Assembly: GCA_944324465.1 (NCBI GenBank)
Contig: CALUWI010000003.1
Coordinates: 1-64,000, forward strand
Source of the DNA: an uncultured Mucispirillum sp.
GTDB taxonomy: Bacteria; Chrysiogenota; Deferribacteres; Deferribacterales; Mucispirillaceae
Length of the DNA stretch: 64,000 bases
Reading direction: 5' to 3'
Below the pieces are notes generated by a model. That model had not been told where the DNA came from and did no database searches. It saw only the letters and a program-made list of their open reading frames with translations. Made by a program: the position numbers and the translations under genes. Below, one piece after another: positions 27,104-34,565 of the stretch (positions within the stretch are counted from its first letter, which is position 1; each line of letters starts with the position of its first letter).

Positions 27104-27864
27104 TTTGGCACAATAACCGTCCTTTGATTTTCTTTTAAATATATAAATTCCATATCAAATAAAGAAGAAAATATATTTTTTTCAACCATTTCATTACTTT
27201 CTGCACAGGAAAAGAGTTTACCATTTTTTATGCATATAAACGATGAATTTACTGCTAATGCATAGTTTAAGTCGTGGGTAATAAGTATTATGCTGTATTT
27301 ATTTTTCTGATTTAATTTTACAAGCAGATTATTTATTTCATATTTTGCTTTTGGGTCTAAAAATGAAGATATTTCATCAAGCAGTATAAATTCTGCTTCC
27401 TGAGCAAGAGCAGCAGCAATATTTACTTTCTGTCTTTCCCCGCCGCTTAATGTGGATATATGCCTTTCTTTTAAGTTATATATATTTGTAAGGCTCATAT
27501 AGTAGTGTATTTTATCTAAATGTTCTTTTGTAATTGTTCCAAAATAATCAAGATATGGGTATCTGCCTGCTGCAACAAAATCTTCCACAGTAAAATCAGC
27601 AACAGAATAGTTTACCTGCTGTGGCACATAACTTATTAACTTTGCTTTTTCTTTTTTATTAATCTTTAAAATATTTTTATCATATATTGTAACATTTCCA
27701 TTATCAGGCTTTATAATTCCAGTGATAATATTTGCAAGGGTTGATTTTCCTGCTCCGTTTGGACCAATAATGGAAACCATCTGCCCCTGTTTAATATTCA
27801 GGCTTATATTACTTATTATATCATTATTTTTTATTCTGTATGAAATATTATTAACTTTAATCAT
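27100..27864 (-). CDS. btuD: ABC transporter ATPase for B12 uptake
   Basis: The 254-residue FecE/BtuD-type ATPase has Walker A GPNGAGKST near 33-41, Q-loop YVPQQ, signature LSGGERQK, Walker B FILLDEISSFLDP and switch His in LITHDLNYA. It powers import through the permease encoded next to it. It overlaps the binding-protein gene by 8 bp and the permease gene by 4 bp, a tight operon. Confidence 0.93.
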   Translation of the reverse strand: MIKVNNISYRIKNNDIISNISLNIKQGQMVSIIGPNGAGKSTLANIITGIIKPDNGNVTIYDKNILKINKKEKAKLISYVPQQVNYSVADFTVEDFVAAGRYPYLDYFGTITKEHLDKIHYYMSLTNIYNLKERHISTLSGGERQKVNIAAALAQEAEFILLDEISSFLDPKAKYEINNLLVKLNQKNKYSIILITHDLNYALAVNSSFICIKNGKLFSCAESNEMVEKNIFSSLFDMEFIYLKENQRTVIVPK

Positions 27865-28744
27865 TTAACTTACTTATATATTCATGTGCAAATTTTTCTA
27901 TTATTAAATCAATTCTAGGACCTGGCAGACTGAGATAATTTTCATAAAGAATAATTACATCATTATTTTTAACAGCTTTTAATGGCATATCTGCCCAGTC
28001 TTTTTGTGCATCTTTATAATTATTACCGTGATACATATCAAATATAAAAGCAGGATTGATTTTTAAAATACTTTCCTTAGAAATTTCTGTATATGGTGGA
28101 AAGTTTTTTAATTGGTTATCTATATTTAATATTTCTAAAATATCATTATAAAGGTTATTTCCACCTGCTGCTGTAAAAGTTGATATTTCAGAGCCGTAAT
28201 TTCTAAAAATAGAAATAACCGCAGAATTTTCTTTTTTATTTTTAGGAAGTGATTTTTTAATATTTTCTATTTTTTCCTGTATCTGATTTTTTCTTTTATC
28301 TGTAATATTTTTTATATTAAATTCATTTCCTAAAATATCGTAAGCATTTAATATATCATTAATAGTATTATTATTAATTTCAATAACTTTTATGCCCATA
28401 CTTTCAAGCTTTTCTTTTTGAGCCTGCATATTCTGCTGAATAATTGCTGTATTAATTTTTAATTTTGCAATCTGCTCATAATTTACATCATTAAAAGAGC
28501 CTATTTTTTCTTTATGTTTTGCATCTTCTGGATAATTGCAGTAGGTAGTATCTGCAATTAAATACTTATCAAGCCCTGTATCGTAAATATATTCTGTAAT
28601 ACTTGGGGAAAGGCTTGCAAGTCGTATAATGCTTTTATCTATGTTATTATTTTTTTGCAGTAAAAAATAAGCAAATAAAATAAATATAATAATAAATAAA
28701 AGTATGGTTATAAAAAATAAGTAGTTTTCTTTAAATTTATTCAT
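27857..28744 (-). CDS. btuF: Periplasmic cobalamin-binding protein
   Basis: The 295-residue protein has an N-terminal hydrophobic segment (LFFITILLFIIIFILFAYFLL) that may be an uncleaved anchor rather than a signal peptide, then a class III solute-binding fold. The opening IRLASLSPSITEYIYDTG and especially DTTYCNYPEDAKHKEKIGSF are typical of BtuF-like proteins. C-terminal PGPRIDLIIEKFAHEY is also a family motif. It delivers B12 to the BtuCD-type transporter. Confidence 0.9.
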   Translation of the reverse strand: MNKFKENYLFFITILLFIIIFILFAYFLLQKNNNIDKSIIRLASLSPSITEYIYDTGLDKYLIADTTYCNYPEDAKHKEKIGSFNDVNYEQIAKLKINTAIIQQNMQAQKEKLESMGIKVIEINNNTINDILNAYDILGNEFNIKNITDKRKNQIQEKIENIKKSLPKNKKENSAVISIFRNYGSEISTFTAAGGNNLYNDILEILNIDNQLKNFPPYTEISKESILKINPAFIFDMYHGNNYKDAQKDWADMPLKAVKNNDVIILYENYLSLPGPRIDLIIEKFAHEYISKLND

Positions 28745-28748
28745 ATAT

Positions 28749-29354
28749 TTAACTTCCCTGCAGAGTAAAAGTAATTTTTAAGTCAAAGTTTGAGCTTACA
28801 GGCTCTCCGTTTTTTAAAGCAGGCTGAAATTTAGCAGTTTTAATTGATTTTTCAGCTTCCTTATCAAGCCTTTTATATCCGCTTGACTGAACCATTTTAT
28901 AAGCTGTCATATTTCCTTTATTATCAACTTCAATATTAAAAATAATGCTGCCTTCCTCTTTATTTCTCCTGGATATTAAAGGGTATTTTGGTTCAGGCAC
29001 ATAGCTTGCATATCCATTAATAAAAGATGATGTTTTTTCATATCCTTCATTTCCTTTTTTAGCAGTTTTAAGCTCTGATTTTTTTTCTTGTTTTTTAATA
29101 TTTTTGCTTTTTCCATTAAGGCTTTTATCTATTTCTTTTTTAATATTATTATCTGCCTTTTTTTGTGAAACATTATTTACACCGCTTATATCTTCTGCCT
29201 GTTTTACCCCTTGAGATAAATGCATTATTTCTACACTTACATAAGATTTTGCAGATGATATACTTTTACTGTTATTATTTTTATTATTATAATTAAATAA
29301 CAGGGCAGCATGAATAAAAAGTGATAAAATAAGACTGAATATTAATGTTTTCAT
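28749..29354 (-). CDS. tonB: TonB energy-transducing protein
   Basis: The 201-residue protein has an N-terminal membrane helix (LIFSLILSLFIHAALLFNY, with the conserved Ser and His), a Lys-rich linker with a short Pro stretch (YVPEPKYPLISRR) and a C-terminal TonB domain: GSIIFNIEVDNKGNMTAYKMVQSSGYKRLDKEAEKSI. It passes proton-motive energy to the outer-membrane receptor encoded just upstream. exbB and exbD are not in the operon, so those partners must be encoded elsewhere. Gaps to neighbours are 1 and 4 bp. Confidence 0.9.
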   Translation of the reverse strand: MKTLIFSLILSLFIHAALLFNYNNKNNNSKSISSAKSYVSVEIMHLSQGVKQAEDISGVNNVSQKKADNNIKKEIDKSLNGKSKNIKKQEKKSELKTAKKGNEGYEKTSSFINGYASYVPEPKYPLISRRNKEEGSIIFNIEVDNKGNMTAYKMVQSSGYKRLDKEAEKSIKTAKFQPALKNGEPVSSNFDLKITFTLQGS

Positions 29355-29355
29355 A

Positions 29356-31239
29356 TTATATTTTTGCCTTTAACCCTAGAAATATTTCTATACCTTTTGT
29401 GCCATAGCCGTATATTTCTTCATATTCTGTATTAGTTAAGTTTGTACCTTTTAAATATACTTCTATATTATCATTAATTTTATATGATATATTTGCATTT
29501 AATAAAAAGTAGTCATCATTTAGTCCTGCTGTTTCATATATTGTAGCAACACTTTCACCGTTATATATTAACCCTATATTAATTTTTAATTTTTCTATTG
29601 GTATAATATTTATATAAGCTGATACCTGATGTTCAGGACGTCTTGCAAGTGGGTTGCCGTTTACATTAAAAGTCTGCATCCATGTATATGTAGAGCCAAA
29701 ATTAATATATTTTATTGGATTTACATTGATTTCTGCCTCTATTCCTCTTGTATGGGTGCTTGTTTCATTATAAAATCCTGTTTTTATGGAATTATTTTCA
29801 TCAATATAAGAGCCGTATGCAATCATATTATTATAGTAATTATCAAACCATGAAAGCCCGTATACTATTATTTTATTAAAGAGTTCATTTGTAAAACCAA
29901 CTTCATAAGCAAAACTTTCCTGCAATTTTAAATTACTGTTACCAAAAACTGGGTCATAAAGCTGGTAAAGTGAGGGAGACATAGCACCGTTACCTGCTGC
30001 CGCTTTTATCTGTAAATCAATAGATTTAATATTATACACAGAGGATATTCTATAAAGTGGTATAAATTTTATATCATCTACCTTTAAACCTCTAAAGGCA
30101 ATAACTGTATTCCAGCTGTCAAAAAGGTTGATTGTGCCTTGAAGATATCCTGCATAACTATTTTTAGATTTATTATTTTCCAGCACACCTGTTCGTGAAT
30201 ATATCTGATTATATTCATAATTAACACCTGCTGTTAAAGTAAATTCATCAATGATGTAAATATTATTTTGAAAATCTGCACTTAATGTATGTCCATCAAA
30301 TATATCATTATTGTTATCTTTTATTTGAGAAGATGAGCCGTATATTCTGTCCTGATAAGTGTAGTTTATATTAAGTGAAGGCTCCCATATATCATTATAA
30401 AGATAGCTTGTTTTAAATGCAGTAGAAACTCGTTTTGTCTGCTGCATATAATCAGGGTTATCATTATTTGCACCGCCACCGTTATCTAAATCGCTTGTTC
30501 TGTCTGTATAATCTATATAAAATGATGTTTTTGATTCATCAACTGGGGCAGCACCAATATATGCGGAAAAATGCCCCATAGCATCTGGGTCGTTTTCAGT
30601 GTTGCCATATTTATAAGCAGCAGAAGATACATTTTCATCATATAAATAAGCTGCATTAATTCTATAATCTATTCTATTTTTAGAACCGTATAGTGAGGCA
30701 TTTCCAGTAAAATACTGGCTTAAAATAGAGCTTTGAAGCTGGGCAGCTGCCTGCACAGGTTTATCTCCTCCTTTTTTAGTAATAATATTTATAGCACCAT
30801 TCATAGCAGCAGCTCCAAGAGATGCACTAAGCGGACCTTTGACTACCTCTATTTTTTCTATATTATCAACAGGTATTGATGATAAATCTATATCATTATT
30901 TATTCCAGCAGCATCAGTTAACGGTATGCCATCAACCATAATCATAGTAGAGCCGCTGTTGCCACCGCGGATACTTAAAGAGGTCAGCTTTCCTGCTGCA
31001 TTCTGCCTTATAACAAGCCCCGGAACATAGCGAAGTATTTCATCAAAAGTTGATGGGTTAACTGCCTGAATCTGCTCTTGTGTAATTGTTGTTATTCCTA
31101 TGCCGGCTTTTGAAACAGCTGTAGGCACAGTAAGACCTGTTACAAATATTTCCTGCGAAAAACTGCTTTGCTGAGCATATAAAGAATTAGAAAAAAAGAA
31201 AATAGAAAATAATAAAAAAATAGATTTATATTGCTTCAT
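29356..31239 (-). CDS. btuB: BtuB-like TonB-dependent outer-membrane receptor
   Basis: The start at 31239 follows GGAGG; 627 residues. A signal peptide ends near SLYAQ. The plug domain includes GITTITQEQIQAV, IRGGNSGSTMIMVDGIPL and IEKIEVVKGPLSASLGAAAMNGAINIITKKG, and a 22-strand barrel follows, ending in a short aromatic-poor terminus GLKAKI. The cobalamin riboswitch in its leader and the downstream btuF identify vitamin B12 or another corrinoid as cargo. It heads the five-gene operon. Confidence 0.94.
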   Translation of the reverse strand: MKQYKSIFLLFSIFFFSNSLYAQQSSFSQEIFVTGLTVPTAVSKAGIGITTITQEQIQAVNPSTFDEILRYVPGLVIRQNAAGKLTSLSIRGGNSGSTMIMVDGIPLTDAAGINNDIDLSSIPVDNIEKIEVVKGPLSASLGAAAMNGAINIITKKGGDKPVQAAAQLQSSILSQYFTGNASLYGSKNRIDYRINAAYLYDENVSSAAYKYGNTENDPDAMGHFSAYIGAAPVDESKTSFYIDYTDRTSDLDNGGGANNDNPDYMQQTKRVSTAFKTSYLYNDIWEPSLNINYTYQDRIYGSSSQIKDNNNDIFDGHTLSADFQNNIYIIDEFTLTAGVNYEYNQIYSRTGVLENNKSKNSYAGYLQGTINLFDSWNTVIAFRGLKVDDIKFIPLYRISSVYNIKSIDLQIKAAAGNGAMSPSLYQLYDPVFGNSNLKLQESFAYEVGFTNELFNKIIVYGLSWFDNYYNNMIAYGSYIDENNSIKTGFYNETSTHTRGIEAEINVNPIKYINFGSTYTWMQTFNVNGNPLARRPEHQVSAYINIIPIEKLKINIGLIYNGESVATIYETAGLNDDYFLLNANISYKINDNIEVYLKGTNLTNTEYEEIYGYGTKGIEIFLGLKAKI

Positions 31240-31278
31240 ACCTTCCTCCATAACTCAAGTGGATACTTGGCTTAATAT

Positions 31279-31414
31279 GTTTGCAGGTCTCCTGACTTAC
31301 TTTCAACTTAAAACACGCCTTCCCAGATATTACTACCCAGTGGCATAATGTGTTTTAATCCAGATTACAGTCGCTTGAGCGGTTAGAGCATTTCACTCTA
31401 TTCCCTTTTCAAAC
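31279..31414 (-). promoter_or_regulatory. Cobalamin riboswitch controlling the btuB operon
   Basis: On the minus strand the RNA shows the closing stem GTTTG/CAAAC, GGGAA...GTGAAAT, AACCGC, AGCGACTGTAA, GCCACTGG, TGGGAAGGCG and AGTCAGGAGACCTGC in the order of the B12-element consensus. It ends 40 nt before the btuB start codon, so it can mask the ribosome site when B12 is bound. Confidence 0.95.
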
Positions 31415-31423
31415 ATGGAAAGA

Positions 31424-31452
31424 AATATAAAATATAATCAAATATAAATCAA
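31424..31452 (-). promoter_or_regulatory. Promoter of the btuB operon
   Basis: TTGATT at 31447-31452 and TATATT at 31424-31429 on the minus strand with a 17-bp spacer. Transcription would begin about 10 bases upstream of or at the first base of the riboswitch. Confidence 0.6.
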
Positions 31453-31467
31453 GTAAAAATATTTTGC

Positions 31468-31495
31468 TTGACAAAAATTAAAAAAATTATACCAT
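31468..31495 (+). promoter_or_regulatory. Promoter of the second cobalamin riboswitch transcript
   Basis: Perfect TTGACA at 31468-31473 and TACCAT at 31490-31495 with a 16-bp spacer. The start site would fall at the first base of the plus-strand riboswitch near 31502. Confidence 0.55.
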
Positions 31496-31501
31496 TTAAA
31501 G

Positions 31502-31650
31502 CAGGTATACAAACGGAAGTGTGGTGTGATTCCACCGCTGCCCCCCGCAACTGTAATATCTGACGAGTTCATATTTATCCACCTGAGAGTTAAGCTTAAT
31601 GGGAAGGAATGAATTAGGTTGAAGATTAAGCCAGGAGACGCTGTATTCTG
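31502..31650 (+). promoter_or_regulatory. Second cobalamin riboswitch, controlling the RCC1 lipoprotein
   Basis: In order: AACGGAAGTGTGGTGTGATTC, CCGCAACTGTAA, CCACCTGAGAG, ATGGGAAGGAATGAATTAGG and AAGCCAGGAGACGC, matching the B12-element consensus. An outer stem forms from CAG..ATAC and GTAT..CTG. It points away from the btuB operon toward the lipoprotein gene. Confidence 0.93.
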
Positions 31651-31677
31651 AAAAAAATATTCTTCGGGAGGAAGGCT

Positions 31678-31737
31678 ATGAAATCTTTTACTTATCATTT
31701 TTCAAATGTAAGATTTTGCTTCAATTTCTTTATTTAA
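31678..31737 (+). CDS. Possible 19-residue leader peptide after the riboswitch
   Basis: ATG 31678 follows an excellent ribosome site, GGGAGGAAGGCT, placed 27 nt after the riboswitch core. The frame encodes a 19-residue peptide, aromatic and Phe-rich (MKSFTYHFSNVRFCFNFFI), and stops at 31737, 39 bp before the lipoprotein gene. The riboswitch could control this site first. It is either a coupling leader or the vestige of a lost gene. Confidence 0.4.
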   Translation: MKSFTYHFSNVRFCFNFFI

Positions 31738-31776
31738 TCACTTTTAATTTTTACAATTTATTTTAAGGAGTTTTTT

Positions 31777-33459
31777 ATGAAATCAAGTCGTAATATTATA
31801 CTGCCTTTATGTGCAGCATTAGTATTATTATCTTCTTGTGCAGAAGAAACAAATACAAATAGTAAACAACCTATACCACCTGTTGTAAGTGAAGGTTTAG
31901 CTGATAATGCTATACTTCATGACAGTCCAAAAATAGGCATAGTATCTTTTAAACCAGCCAGCCATATAAGTGGCACTTCTTATAGCTGGTCTATTGATGG
32001 TATTAATCTTGAAAATGCTAATAATAGAGAAGTTACTGCTGATTTTACAAAAGCAGGTACTTATCTTGTTACTTTAAATGTGGATGGTATAGAATATAAA
32101 GGAAATATTATTATACCAGAAACATCATCTTATGAAATAGATATGGGCGAAAATCATACTATTATTTCAGATATATCTCAAAAAAGATTATTTGTTTATG
32201 GCAGTAATAATAAAGGTCAGCTTTGCATAGAAAAATCAATCATATCATTAAAAGAGCCTAGGATTTTAAAATCATATACACATGAAATACCATCTGTTGC
32301 AGCAGGTAGAAATCATACTCTTTTTACTGATAACAGCAATATATATGCCTGTGGAGATAACAGTTATGGCCAGCTTGGAACAGGTTCTAATGAAGAAATT
32401 GAAAATGTGGCAGCAGTTACTACAATAAAGGCACCAGAAGGCTTATCATACCGCAGAATATTTGTTTCAGCAGGCGGGGATATGTCTGTTGCTGGAACAG
32501 AATTTTTAGACGGCAGTGCACCAAAAATTTCAATTTATCACTGGGGATATAATGATAATATGACAGATAAAATACAAAGTTCTGCAAATTTATTAATAAC
32601 ATCAAATTCTCGTGATGATATATTATTTGCAACAGGAAATAATTTTTCTATTGTAAGAGCAACAAGCAGTTATAATGTATTTTCTTTTGGTGTAAATGAC
32701 AAATGGCAGTTAGGAAGAATACAGGGGGCAGGAGCAGGTTATGATGCTGCTGCTGTAAATCCAGATACTCATCTAGATGGCAGTAAAACAGATATGGCAT
32801 CAGGTTTTGTATTCACTCCATATGGGGAAGAGAAATTAGCTGGTGATTATTCAGACCGCTCATATTACCAAAATAATTATTTTGCAAAACTTGCAGCAGG
32901 TGATGATTTTGTTGTATCCATTAAAAAGGAAACATCAGCAGATTCTGCATGGACTAAGCAGGATAAATATGCTGTATATGTATGGGGCAGTAATGCAAAT
33001 AATGTATTAGGTTTTCAAAACTTAGATGGAAATGCAGCAGTTCGCAGGGGGACAGCTTTATTTAATGCTGTTGAGCAGGAAGCAATGGCAGCAGACCCAA
33101 ACCAAGTTGTGCCTATTTTTAAAGAAATTATTGAAGTTGCAGCAGGCAGAGCAGCAGGTTATGCTATATCAAATGACGGAATTCTTTACGGCTGGGGTGA
33201 TGAAAGTAAAAATCAGCTGACAAATAATAAAACAGCAAATGCTGTAAATAATAATGTTTATGAAATAGCAAACCCAAATGGAGTAACAGCAGGCTATAAA
33301 AAAGTATGGGCAGGTGGTGATAGAGTTATTGCATTAGCGGGGGATAATAACTTATACACTTGGGGAGATAACCATAACGGTATATTAGGCACTGGAAACT
33401 CGCTGGAAGTTGTGGCTTCACCTGAAAAAATTTATTTTAGTTTAGCACCAGTCCAGTAA
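31777..33459 (+). CDS. Seven-bladed RCC1-type beta-propeller lipoprotein under B12 control
   Basis: The 560-residue protein has a lipobox LLSSC with Cys21, a short Ser/Pro/Thr linker, a PKD/Ig-like domain at about 50-113 (SYSWSIDGINLENANN...AGTYLVTLNVDG), and then seven RCC1-style blades. The blade cores are YGSNNKGQL, CGDNSYGQLG, WGYNDNMTDK, FGVNDKWQLG, WGSNANNVLG, WGDESKNQLT and WGDNHNGILG, several preceded by VAAG or LAAG. RCC1 propellers are binding platforms. Its cobalamin riboswitch and position back to back with btuB imply a role in capturing corrinoids at the cell surface, as the seven-bladed lipoprotein BtuG does in Bacteroides. That role is an inference. ATG 31777 has AAGGAG upstream. 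Confidence 0.9.
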   Translation: MKSSRNIILPLCAALVLLSSCAEETNTNSKQPIPPVVSEGLADNAILHDSPKIGIVSFKPASHISGTSYSWSIDGINLENANNREVTADFTKAGTYLVTLNVDGIEYKGNIIIPETSSYEIDMGENHTIISDISQKRLFVYGSNNKGQLCIEKSIISLKEPRILKSYTHEIPSVAAGRNHTLFTDNSNIYACGDNSYGQLGTGSNEEIENVAAVTTIKAPEGLSYRRIFVSAGGDMSVAGTEFLDGSAPKISIYHWGYNDNMTDKIQSSANLLITSNSRDDILFATGNNFSIVRATSSYNVFSFGVNDKWQLGRIQGAGAGYDAAAVNPDTHLDGSKTDMASGFVFTPYGEEKLAGDYSDRSYYQNNYFAKLAAGDDFVVSIKKETSADSAWTKQDKYAVYVWGSNANNVLGFQNLDGNAAVRRGTALFNAVEQEAMAADPNQVVPIFKEIIEVAAGRAAGYAISNDGILYGWGDESKNQLTNNKTANAVNNNVYEIANPNGVTAGYKKVWAGGDRVIALAGDNNLYTWGDNHNGILGTGNSLEVVASPEKIYFSLAPVQ

Positions 33460-33465
33460 AAAAAC

Positions 33466-33495
33466 TATCCTGCTGTATTTACTTACAGCAGGATA
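33466..33495. terminator. Terminator between the RCC1 lipoprotein and asparaginase genes
   Basis: Perfect 12-bp stem TATCCTGCTGTA / TACAGCAGGATA with a 6-base loop between two convergent genes. Confidence 0.8.
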
Positions 33496-33497
33496 TA

Positions 33498-34472
33498 TTA
33501 GTTATTTTCAAAATATTCTTTTAATTCTTTCATATTCATATTGCTGCCTAAACCAAGCATAAGTTTTGCAAGAGTTTTTTCAAGAGTAATATTTTTGCAG
33601 GATATTGCACCGTACTTTTCTGCCATTATACCCATAGGGTATTTATCAAGATGCACACCGTCATATAAGCACTGAGTCGCACAGACTATTGCAACATCTT
33701 GTTTTATGGCTTTTTGTATTGCAGGTATAAAGTTATTTTCACATTCTTCTGTAGGCACACCACCTGCACCGTAGCCTTCTATAATAATAGCACGGTAACC
33801 CATATTTATAAGTACATCAATAATCTCTGGTTTTAATGATGGTATCATTTTTAAAACAAATACTTTTTCAGATATTTTTTTATTAAAAGAAATACTGCCA
33901 TTTTTCTTTTTATTTATAGTTTTCCATATAATTTTTGTATTATCAGAAGTGCCAGCTACTTCTTGATTAATAGATAAAAAGCCAGTAAAATTTTCACTGT
34001 AAACTTTTTTAACGCTGTCCCCGTAATGAATATCTCCGTTAAATGCAAGGAAAACGCCATATACATTATCACTTGCAGCTAAAAATGCATCATACAGATT
34101 TCTATAAGCATCAGTGGCTTTTGCCTTTAATGGAAGCTGTGAGCCGGTAAATACTACTGGTTTGCTAAGGTTCTCTATGGCACAAGCCAGCATAGACGAA
34201 GAATAAGCCATTGTATCTGTGCCGTGGGTTATAACAAAGCCGTCATAATTATCATAATTTTTTTCAAGAGTATCAAGCATTAAAATATAATGTTTTTTGG
34301 AAATATTGGAGCTGTCAATATTTAAAAGTTCAAGTGTATCAATAGTGCAGATATTTTTTAATTCAGGCATAAGAGATATTATATCTTTGCCTGATATTTT
34401 AGGTATAAGCCCGTTATTTGATGGAATAGATGCTATTGTGCCGCCTGTTGTAATCATTAATATTTTTTTCAT
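33498..34472 (-). CDS. ansA: L-asparaginase, type I-like
   Basis: It splits asparagine to aspartate and ammonia. The 324-residue protein has both active-site threonine motifs, TTGGTIAS at 8-15 and GFVITHGTDTMAYS near 82-95, plus FTGSQLPLKAKATDAYRN with the catalytic Lys region. There is no signal peptide, which fits the cytoplasmic form. A terminator for the upstream malic enzyme lies between the two genes, so this gene has its own promoter. Confidence 0.93.
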   Translation of the reverse strand: MKKILMITTGGTIASIPSNNGLIPKISGKDIISLMPELKNICTIDTLELLNIDSSNISKKHYILMLDTLEKNYDNYDGFVITHGTDTMAYSSSMLACAIENLSKPVVFTGSQLPLKAKATDAYRNLYDAFLAASDNVYGVFLAFNGDIHYGDSVKKVYSENFTGFLSINQEVAGTSDNTKIIWKTINKKKNGSISFNKKISEKVFVLKMIPSLKPEIIDVLINMGYRAIIIEGYGAGGVPTEECENNFIPAIQKAIKQDVAIVCATQCLYDGVHLDKYPMGIMAEKYGAISCKNITLEKTLAKLMLGLGSNMNMKELKEYFENN

Positions 34473-34503
34473 TTAAGTTTACCATGTCTTTAAAAATATA
34501 ATA

Positions 34504-34537
34504 AAAAGCCCTTTTTACTTAAATAAAAAGGGCTTTA
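34504..34537 (-). terminator. Terminator of the malic enzyme gene
   Basis: AAAGCCCTTTTTA / TAAAAAGGGCTTT stem with a short loop; T-rich on the minus strand after the stem. Confidence 0.85.
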
Positions 34538-34565
34538 TTTATTCAGTATAAATATAGTTTATATA

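Noticed and set aside
31438-31698. An 86-codon frame on the minus strand
   Set aside because: Covers the riboswitch and promoter region; no ribosome site or homology.
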